Part shown: positions 6,582 to 12,545 of the stretch, piece after piece
How positions within the stretch are numbered: position 1 is the first letter of the stretch
Layout of the letters: each line of letters begins with the position of its first letter
Assembly: GCA_028286725.1 (NCBI GenBank)
Contig: JAQBQZ010000001.1
Coordinates: forward strand, 1 to 32,379
Length of the DNA stretch: 32,379 bases
Source of the DNA: Candidatus Tayloriibacteriota bacterium
GTDB lineage: Bacteria; Patescibacteriota; Minisyncoccia; Phycocordibacterales; CAIRYW01
Direction: 5' to 3'
Notes under the pieces: model-generated
What the model was told of the DNA's origin: nothing
Databases searched by the model: none
Seen by the model: only the letters and a program-made list of their open reading frames with translations
Made by a program: the position numbers and the translations under genes

Positions 6582-7406
6582 ATGAAACGAAAGCATTTCA
6601 TACTCATTCCCATTTTATTTGCAGTAGTCCTATTTTTTCAAACAAGAATAGTTGCGGTTGCGTCAGTTGATTCTCAATTCCTTACCGATCTCCACCTAGG
6701 CTCGACTCACCCTGATGTCCTACTTCTTCAAAAATATCTCAACGCACAAGGTTTTATCGTAGCACCAACTGGTCCTGGATCAATCGGAAATGAAACCTTA
6801 CATTTTGGATCCGGAACAAAGAGCGCGCTTATCGCTTTTCAAAATACACACAAAAATGAGATCCTTATTCCTTCTGGATTGATCCAAGGTTCTGGCAACT
6901 TTTTCTCCGCGACAAGAAATTTTGCAAACACTCACCCCTTAATTACTGCAACATCAACTCCCATCATCCTGTCTTCGTCTGTAGAAGTTTATCTATCTGG
7001 CGCTACCACGACATCAGAAGCAATATCTTTCCCACCTCCTCCATCTTTTGGAATAAATCTTACTCCATCTACCACTATCTATCGCAACCATCATCGCCAT
7101 GTATCAACACCAACACTTATAGATCCGACTATTATGTTTAGTGGTACGTCTGGTTTAAACGATGGAGTATCTTTCCCTTACCTTGTCGCTACCGTTCATG
7201 CTTTTTCAAACAGCCCTGGTGCAATAACTTATTCCCTTTCATCAGGCGACCCATCACAGTTTTCAGTAAATGCGACAACAGGACAGATCTATGCACTCCG
7301 AGCAGATTCATCAGGAGCAATTCAAATCCAGGCAACGCAAGCTGTATCAGGATCTTATGGTACAAAAATAGTGACAGCCAATGTAACTATTTTCTCACTC
7401 TCTTAA
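6582..7406 (+). CDS. Exported peptidoglycan-binding-domain protein
   Basis: 274-residue surface protein. It has an N-terminal signal or anchor (KHFILIPILFAVVLFFQT). A peptidoglycan-binding domain 1-like fold follows at about 35-120: DLHLGSTHPDVLLLQKYLNA, GFIVAPTGPGSIG, then FGSGTKSALIAFQNTH. A Thr/Ser/Pro-rich linker of about 70 residues leads to a C-terminal beta-rich domain (ITYSLSSGDPSQFSVNATTG, QIYALRADSSG) that resembles cadherin- or Ig-like repeats. It probably sits in the envelope and binds peptidoglycan; this architecture is common in Parcubacteria. A TATGCTATTATT stretch lies shortly before the ATG and a terminator follows at once. Confidence 0.75.
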   Translation: MKRKHFILIPILFAVVLFFQTRIVAVASVDSQFLTDLHLGSTHPDVLLLQKYLNAQGFIVAPTGPGSIGNETLHFGSGTKSALIAFQNTHKNEILIPSGLIQGSGNFFSATRNFANTHPLITATSTPIILSSSVEVYLSGATTTSEAISFPPPPSFGINLTPSTTIYRNHHRHVSTPTLIDPTIMFSGTSGLNDGVSFPYLVATVHAFSNSPGAITYSLSSGDPSQFSVNATTGQIYALRADSSGAIQIQATQAVSGSYGTKIVTANVTIFSLS

Positions 7407-7407
7407 A

Positions 7408-7433
7408 AAAACCATCTCTCTCGAGATGGTTTT
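7408..7433. terminator. Bidirectional terminator
   Basis: Perfect 11-bp stem AAAACCATCTC/GAGATGGTTTT with a TCTC loop between the convergent 6582-7406 gene and msrB. Confidence 0.88.
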
Positions 7434-7443
7434 CTTTTAGAAT

Positions 7444-8049
7444 TTATTTCTTATCAGGTATAAATACGAGCGCTACACCATTCATGCAATATCTGTCCCC
7501 TGTCGGTGTCTGCGGAGCATCGTGAAATACATGCCCCAAATGACTATGACAAATTGTAGAGACAACTTCAGTTCTCTCAATACCTAGAGACATGTCGCTC
7601 CTTTCTACCACCGATCCTTTGATCGGTTCAAAGAAACTTGGCCATCCTGTGCCAGAATCAAATTTTGTTTCTGATCTGAACACTGGCTCACCACAATCTG
7701 CTGTAACAAATGTACCTGCGCGAGTTTCATGCAAAAGATCACTACTATATGGCGACTCTGTTCCGCCTTCTCGGAGTACTGAATATTGATCTGGACTTAG
7801 GATCTTTTTCCATTCTTCATTCGTTCTTAAAGAAGAATCTTTTGTGATCGAAGTTGTCGTTGCCTTAGACTTCAAGAGAGACACCTGTGGTGCTACCATC
7901 GCGTTTTGAACCACCTGATCCTTACCTTCTGTAACCAAAGAATCTTTTACATTCTTCATTCCACTCATCACTGTCCACTCATAAATCCCAGCCCCCAAAA
8001 TAATACCAACAACGATAATAATTGATAATATACCTTTAGAGTTTTTCAT
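7444..8049 (-). CDS. msrB: Peptide-methionine (R)-S-oxide reductase MsrB, membrane-anchored
   Basis: 201-residue protein with an N-terminal transmembrane anchor (GILSIIIVVGIILGAGIYEW), an 80-residue linker and a C-terminal MsrB domain. MsrB reduces methionine-R-sulfoxide; with the anchor it would repair envelope proteins. Motifs: GTESPYSSDLLHETRAGTF, FDSGTGWPSFFEP, SHLGHVFHDAP and GDRYCMNGVAL with the catalytic cysteine. The two structural CxxC pairs of zinc-binding MsrBs appear as TADC and STIC, so each keeps only its second cysteine and zinc is probably not bound in the usual way. The remaining ones could serve as resolving cysteines (inference). Confidence 0.93.
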   Translation of the reverse strand: MKNSKGILSIIIVVGIILGAGIYEWTVMSGMKNVKDSLVTEGKDQVVQNAMVAPQVSLLKSKATTTSITKDSSLRTNEEWKKILSPDQYSVLREGGTESPYSSDLLHETRAGTFVTADCGEPVFRSETKFDSGTGWPSFFEPIKGSVVERSDMSLGIERTEVVSTICHSHLGHVFHDAPQTPTGDRYCMNGVALVFIPDKK

Positions 8050-8210
8050 ATAATTTATTGTGACAATAGAATTAAATTAATAACGTAAGTCAAATCATTT
8101 AAAGAGAGGCACCTATCGTTCCGATCACTGAGCTGCCATTCAACACAAGTCTATCATTAACTTTAGTTATTTTCAGCAGCATATATTCAATGACTAATTA
8201 ATTCTTAATG

Positions 8211-8246
8211 AAAACAAAACCACCTTTCTCAAGGTGGTTTTGTTTT
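8211..8246. terminator. Hairpin terminator in the msrB-DUF5666 gap
   Basis: Perfect 16-bp arms (8211-8226, 8231-8246) with a 4-nt loop and A/T-rich ends. It lies between two minus-strand genes and probably ends the DUF5666 transcript. The rest of the gap (8050-8326) shows two weaker hairpins (about 8267-8286 and 8300-8319) and nothing else recognised. Confidence 0.82.
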
Positions 8247-8326
8247 CGAATGTCATCTTACCTTTACCCTAAAACATCCAGGCTCGGATGTTCAGGCTAT
8301 CAATTTTGATTACAAAATTGATTTAG

Positions 8327-9121
8327 TTAGAATCCGAAGATCTTTCCAAAGAATCCTCTGATTGCCCCGAAGAATCCCGGATGCTCCTGTCCACCATTCT
8401 GACCTCTCTGACCATTAGAGTCACCTCCATTATTTGCAGGTGCTTTTTGATCAATCACTGTTGTTGCAGTAATCGCATTTCCATTTACTGTCCCCTGCAC
8501 AACAACATGATCACCGAGAGCAACATCTGAGAGAGCTCCAGCATCTTTTCCTTTCATCACCTTTGCATTAGTTGCATCGATTGTATAAGTCACATTACTT
8601 GTATTTGAGATTGTGATTGTAGAACCGCTCACTCCAGTAACGCTCCCCGCAACCACAGGCTGACCATTGCCTGAAAATCCTTCTGGCATTGCACCCTCAC
8701 CTTCCTTTCTCATCATACCCATTCCGTCACGAATTGTTTTTGCTACCACATTTGTACCTGTTACAGTTCCCTGTACCATTACATTATCTCCAACCACAAG
8801 ACTTGAGATCGTACTTGTTGCATTTGATTTAAAAACAGTCGCGTTTGTTGCATCAACTGAATATGTAGTTGTCGCAGTATCTTTGCCGAATCCTCGAGCT
8901 GCTACTGTAAGAGTATTGCCTGAGATAGATTCGATCTTGCCCATAACAGCAGGCCTTTGCATTGTTCCCTTGCCGCTCTGACCCATCATTCGAGGACCTC
9001 CTCTCTGCCCACCATTTGGACTGCCTTGATTACCCTGATTTGTATCTGCTGAAACATTTGAAACGGCAAAAACCGCCATCACTGCTAACATTCCTAATGT
9101 AAAAATTCTTTTTTTAAACAT
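8327..9121 (-). CDS. Exported DUF5666 repeat protein
   Basis: 264-residue secreted protein with a clear signal peptide (IFTLGMLAVMAVFAVSNVSA, cleavage likely after SADT or nearby). A Gly/Asn/Gln-rich stretch leads into two DUF5666-type beta domains: VMGKIESISGNTLTVAARGF to VVGDNVMVQGTVTGTNVVA, and SVTGVSGSTITISNTS to ALGDHVVVQGTVNGNAITA. A second Gly/Asn-rich linker precedes a C-terminal GFFGAIRGFFGKIFGF tail. The tail is a recurrent Parcubacteria ending, possibly a membrane-associating helix. Function unknown; a cell-surface structural role is inferred. A 32-codon ORF ends 3 nt before its ATG. Confidence 0.82.
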   Translation of the reverse strand: MFKKRIFTLGMLAVMAVFAVSNVSADTNQGNQGSPNGGQRGGPRMMGQSGKGTMQRPAVMGKIESISGNTLTVAARGFGKDTATTTYSVDATNATVFKSNATSTISSLVVGDNVMVQGTVTGTNVVAKTIRDGMGMMRKEGEGAMPEGFSGNGQPVVAGSVTGVSGSTITISNTSNVTYTIDATNAKVMKGKDAGALSDVALGDHVVVQGTVNGNAITATTVIDQKAPANNGGDSNGQRGQNGGQEHPGFFGAIRGFFGKIFGF

Positions 9122-9124
9122 AAT

Positions 9125-9223
9125 TTATATATTACTAGTAGTACCAAGCTGGACTACAGCTTGTGATAATTGATACGAAGCAGGAGCAAAAACGGGTGCA
9201 ACAAAATAAGTGAGAGTTTCCAT
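9125..9223 (-). CDS. Possible 32-residue leader or small membrane peptide
   Basis: ATG to TAA frame encoding METLTYFVAPVFAPASYQL followed by SQAVVQLGTTSNI. The moderately hydrophobic first half could be a small signal or membrane segment. Its stop lies 3 nt before the DUF5666 start codon, compatible with translational coupling. No recognised family; it may be chance. Confidence 0.3.
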   Translation of the reverse strand: METLTYFVAPVFAPASYQLSQAVVQLGTTSNI

Positions 9224-9283
9224 TTTAGATAGATATATGTTAAAAATAACGAGGTTAGGAAACACTCAACACGCTCATTCACC

Positions 9284-10327
9284 ATGTTCTATAAAAATAT
9301 CATCCGCCCACTACTGTTTCGGTTGTCCCGCAAGGACCCCGAAACCGCGCACCATCTGGTCATCACTCTGTTGGCCCTCATGGGAAAACACCGAACTTCC
9401 TGCCAGCTTGTCTCGACACTCTGGGGAACAAAACCAGAAAAGAAACTCGAAAGGACTGCAATGGGGCTCAAGTTCCCTCACCCAGTCCTGCTGGCTGCAG
9501 GCTTCGACAAAAATGCTCTGGCAATTCGAATGCTTGCCGAAATCTTTGGTGGTGTCGAGATTGGCACCGTCACAAATGAACCACAAATCGGCAATCCGAG
9601 ACCACGGATGTTTCGTCTCTCTGAAGATGAAGCACTCATCAACCGTATGGGTTTCAACAACGATGGAGCAACGCAGGTCGCAGAAAGACTTGCAGAAATC
9701 TTGAAAGGAGGCCAACTCAAAGTGCCCCTCGGTATCAGTTTTGGAAAGAATAAAGACACACCTGCCAATAACATCGATGCGGTCATCGACAATCATCTGG
9801 AAGGTTTTCGAAAACTGGCTCGTTTTGCGAACTACGCCGTACTCAACTGCGCAAGTCCGAACACACCAGACCTGAGAACGCTCCTTGAAAGGGGTCCGCT
9901 CGGAAGCCTGATTGAGGAAGTTCAAAAAACTAAGCGAAGTCTGGGACTAGCCTCATTGCCACTTGTCGTCAAACTCTCGCCAGACATGGATTGGGACCAG
10001 ATCGAAGCCGCTCTGGAAGTTTGCAACCAGTTTGGTGTGGCAGGAATCATCGCTGCCAACACCTCTCTTGGTCGCGAATCGCTCAAAAGTTCTACACGAA
10101 GCGAAATAGGTGGACTCTCCGGTGCACCGATTTATCATCGTGCCCTGGAATTGGTTCGCCATGTTCGTAAAGAGCTTCCCAATATCTGTGTGATTGGTTC
10201 CGGCGGTATCAACAGCCCCGAGCGAGCAACCCGGATGCTTGATTTTGGTGCTGATCTGATTCAAATCTACACAGGATTTGTGTACGAAGGACCATCCTTT
10301 GTCCGCAGTATTACACAAGCAATCTGA
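9284..10327 (+). CDS. pyrD: Dihydroorotate dehydrogenase (quinone), class 2
   Basis: 347-residue flavoenzyme oxidising dihydroorotate to orotate with quinone as acceptor, fourth step of UMP synthesis. The N-terminal helical extension of class 2 enzymes (MFYKNIIRPLLFRLSRKDPE, AHHLVITLLAL) indicates membrane association. The FMN barrel shows LLAAGFDKNA, VEIGTVTNEPQIGNPRPRMF, NRMGFNNDG, NCASPNTPDLR with the catalytic serine, VVKLSPD, IAANTSLGR, GGLSGAPI, IGSGGINSPERA and IQIYTGFVYEGP. Length is normal. The gene is clearly more GC-rich than its neighbours and stops at TGA, unlike almost all others here, which suggests horizontal acquisition together with pyrC. Confidence 0.96.
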   Translation: MFYKNIIRPLLFRLSRKDPETAHHLVITLLALMGKHRTSCQLVSTLWGTKPEKKLERTAMGLKFPHPVLLAAGFDKNALAIRMLAEIFGGVEIGTVTNEPQIGNPRPRMFRLSEDEALINRMGFNNDGATQVAERLAEILKGGQLKVPLGISFGKNKDTPANNIDAVIDNHLEGFRKLARFANYAVLNCASPNTPDLRTLLERGPLGSLIEEVQKTKRSLGLASLPLVVKLSPDMDWDQIEAALEVCNQFGVAGIIAANTSLGRESLKSSTRSEIGGLSGAPIYHRALELVRHVRKELPNICVIGSGGINSPERATRMLDFGADLIQIYTGFVYEGPSFVRSITQAI

Positions 10328-10350
10328 TGCAACTTCTGGATTGATATTAC

Positions 10351-10384
10351 GTGCTCATCTTTTCGGAGATGGGCACTTTTTTTT
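10351..10384 (+). terminator. pyrD terminator
   Basis: 10-bp stem (10351-10360 with 10367-10376, one G-U pair) followed by T8. Confidence 0.88.
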
Positions 10385-10467
10385 ATATTTGCAAAATATT
10401 GTTGAAAGAGTAGTATTCGATTCAGTCGCTCATTGAGAGCTCAATCCACTCCATCAACTCCACCACT

Positions 10468-11538
10468 ATGTCCACGCCCGCCATCAACACACTCGAGGTT
10501 TCCCTCTTCGATCGCCACACTCACACCAGAAACCTTCCGTTCTCAGAACATGTGATTCCATTCGTCACCAAGCATTCTTGGGGCAGCCTCGCAATGCCGA
10601 ACACCGCACCCAAACTCAAAACTTGGCAGGAGGCAGCGGAGTATAAAAAAATGCTCCAACGCTTCTCACCACCAGGATACGTTTGGATCGTCACGTGCTA
10701 TCTCACCGATATCACCGATCCGAGCAACCTTGAGGAGGGATTCGCAAACGGAACCTGGCAAGCAGCCAAGCTCTACCCCGCCGGTATGACGACCAATTCT
10801 GACGAAGGAGTGACCAATGTGCGTAAGCTTCAGAAAGTTTTGGAACGTATGGCGAAAATCAATATGCCACTTCTCGTGCATGGCGAAAAAGCCTGTGCCG
10901 AATGTCATCCAGATCACGCCGAAGATCGTTTCATGACCGATGAACTTCCTCACCTTGTTCAAGCCGGTGGTCCAATCATCCTCGAGCATGTGAGTGCTGG
11001 TGCGACTGCAAACATGGTCGCAACGGAGCAATATCCGAACATTGTCGGTGCCACACTGACTCCTCAACACTTACTCTTCGACAGCGGCGCTCTCACTCAG
11101 ACCACACGCTTTCATCCCAAATTTGAGCGTGGTGGAATGACGCACATGGTTTGCATGCCCACACTCAAAATGCCATCGCATCGAAACCAAATCCTCGACG
11201 CGGTCAGGAAAAATCCTAAAAAGTTTGGTGCCGGGTCCGACATCGCTTTCCATCAGCAAGCCGCTAAACACAGACGAGTGGCTGCCTGCGGTTGTGCGAC
11301 ACCTCGTCGAGTGGAACTGTGGGCAACAGCCTTCGATGGGGCCGGCATCTTGCCACTTCTGCCAGATTTCTTGGGGAAAAATCTTTTGGAGTACTATGGT
11401 CTCGCACAAGTACCAAACCATCTGATTTTGACTCGCGAAGATTGTGACAGGGAAGAAGCGATCGGCATCGATGAATTCACTGTGGACAGCATGTCTGCGG
11501 GAATGAAACTCCCATGGACCTGTCGCCCCCTTTGGTGA
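10468..11538 (+). CDS. pyrC: Dihydroorotase, type II (homodimeric PyrC)
   Basis: 356-residue zinc enzyme that cyclises carbamoyl-aspartate to dihydroorotate, third step of pyrimidine synthesis, upstream of PyrD. Metal-site motifs are present in order: FDRHTHTRN (His17/His19), the lysine to be carboxylated in AAKLYPAGMT, LLVHGE, IILEHVS and the aspartate in GAGSDIAFH. MPNTAP and TPQHLLFD also match PyrC. Length is near the usual 345. High GC, TGA stop and an own terminator match pyrD. The leader CATCAACTCCACCACT has no Shine-Dalgarno. The other four UMP-pathway genes are absent from this window. Confidence 0.95.
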   Translation: MSTPAINTLEVSLFDRHTHTRNLPFSEHVIPFVTKHSWGSLAMPNTAPKLKTWQEAAEYKKMLQRFSPPGYVWIVTCYLTDITDPSNLEEGFANGTWQAAKLYPAGMTTNSDEGVTNVRKLQKVLERMAKINMPLLVHGEKACAECHPDHAEDRFMTDELPHLVQAGGPIILEHVSAGATANMVATEQYPNIVGATLTPQHLLFDSGALTQTTRFHPKFERGGMTHMVCMPTLKMPSHRNQILDAVRKNPKKFGAGSDIAFHQQAAKHRRVAACGCATPRRVELWATAFDGAGILPLLPDFLGKNLLEYYGLAQVPNHLILTREDCDREEAIGIDEFTVDSMSAGMKLPWTCRPLW

Positions 11539-11563
11539 GAGATGGGTTTTGAGCATCACCCAC

Positions 11564-11598
11564 GCCGGCACGATGAAAATCGTGTCGGCATTTTTATT
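11564..11598 (+). terminator. pyrC terminator
   Basis: 11-bp stem (11564-11574 with 11579-11589, one G-U), GAAA tetraloop, then a T-rich run. Confidence 0.88.
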
Positions 11599-11599
11599 T

Positions 11600-12316
11600 T
11601 TATATTTTCAAAACCCACCTCTCAAGTTCTGTTTCAAAATTTACTTGTCCTCGATGAGCTTTGTGATACATATCAATGAGGCTTGATATTGCATTATTTA
11701 ATTCCTGCTCTTCCCAATTTCGAGAGAATGATTTTGCCTTGCTGTAGACATAGGGATTCAATCCCGCCTCGTCTGCACCTTTTGTTTTCTTTGCAAGAAG
11801 GATTGATTTCATCTGCCAGAATATTGTTCCATGAAGTTCTTCATCGGCAGTACCGTTATCGAGCTCACTTCGCAAGAGCACCCACGCATTCTTTTTGTCT
11901 TTGTCCCCTATCGCATCAGTCATCTTGAAAATGCTTGGGAATTTCTTTTCGGCTTTTTGTTTGACTCCGAATTCTTCCACCTTCTCTGCGTACTTTTTTA
12001 TTTTCTCAAGCGGTGCTTTGTTTACTTCACCTTCTGACCAAACAATAATATTCTCCGTCGCTTTCATTTCTTTGAGGAATTTTTGTATCATCTCTCCTTT
12101 TTCTTTATCGTCCAAAATGTCAGCAATCTTCGCGACAACCTTTCGTTCAAAAAGTCCTTGAGAAGCCGTGATCTCCTGGAGTACATTTTCGTCAATATTT
12201 TCTACACCAAAAGAAACAAAGCTCGCATCTGGCTTTTTCTTCTGCAACGCATCAAAAGTTGCTCGTGCAGTCTTTTGAATCTTTTCTCTGTCTGTTCCGT
12301 AATAAAAAAATATCAT
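11600..12316 (-). CDS. holA: DNA polymerase III delta subunit (clamp loader)
   Basis: 238-residue clamp-loader subunit that would open the DnaN ring (dnaN is at 25464). It begins MIFFYYGTDREKIQKTARAT, the HolA N-terminal pattern in which the P-loop is degenerate, and continues with LQEITASQGLFERKVVAKIA, ENIIVWSEGEVNK and the C-terminal collar helices (GTIFWQMKSILLAKKT, ISSLIDMYHKAHRGQVNFE). It is about 100 residues shorter than E. coli delta, as is common in CPR. The ATG follows the 3' end of structured element A by 4 nt; AGG at 12321-12323 on minus is the only Shine-Dalgarno-like sequence and lies in the base stem. Confidence 0.82.
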   Translation of the reverse strand: MIFFYYGTDREKIQKTARATFDALQKKKPDASFVSFGVENIDENVLQEITASQGLFERKVVAKIADILDDKEKGEMIQKFLKEMKATENIIVWSEGEVNKAPLEKIKKYAEKVEEFGVKQKAEKKFPSIFKMTDAIGDKDKKNAWVLLRSELDNGTADEELHGTIFWQMKSILLAKKTKGADEAGLNPYVYSKAKSFSRNWEEQELNNAISSLIDMYHKAHRGQVNFETELERWVLKI

Positions 12317-12320
12317 TTAT

Positions 12321-12539
12321 CCTAGAAAGTTTTATCCATTAAAGGCTTAATAGTAAGCATATTATGCTATAAATTAATGTTAAATTTAAGTATAGAGTTA
12401 TTGATGTTATTTGTCGAACAGCCTTTTTGTTATGCAACAGTGGTGATTAAAACATAAATATTACAAACTCTTCTCCATGTACAAATTAATCCATTCGCTA
12501 TTAAGGGCGGTTGCATAACGATGGATAAAATTTTAGAGG
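12321..12539 (-). ncRNA. Structured intergenic element, copy A (candidate cis-regulatory RNA)
   Basis: Fills the polA-holA gap. Plus-strand coordinates of the pairings: P1 12321-12339 with 12521-12539 (19 nt, mismatches at three positions), P2 12429-12438 with 12510-12519 (perfect GTTATGCAAC/GTTGCATAAC), P3 AAAGGCT 12341-12347 with 12420-12426. One nucleotide joins P1-P3 and one joins P2-P1, giving a tight three-way junction. Copy B (24675-24875) shares the ends, the AAAAAG joint and the P2 sequence, while stems covary. Read on minus it starts just after the polA stop and ends in CTAGG four nt before the holA ATG, so P1 would mask the Shine-Dalgarno. Function unknown. Confidence 0.65.
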
Positions 12540-12545
12540 ATGAAT

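Noticed and set aside
9210-9925. Long ORFs in other frames over pyrD
   Set aside because: Shadows of the GC-rich pyrD gene, without family features.
12317-12545. Integron attC or XerCD dif-like site for the structured element
   Set aside because: CCTAGAA recalls one arm of the B. subtilis dif site and GTTATGC recalls attC ends, but the second arm, the GTTRRRY consensus and any integrase are absent, and the stems covary as RNA helices do.
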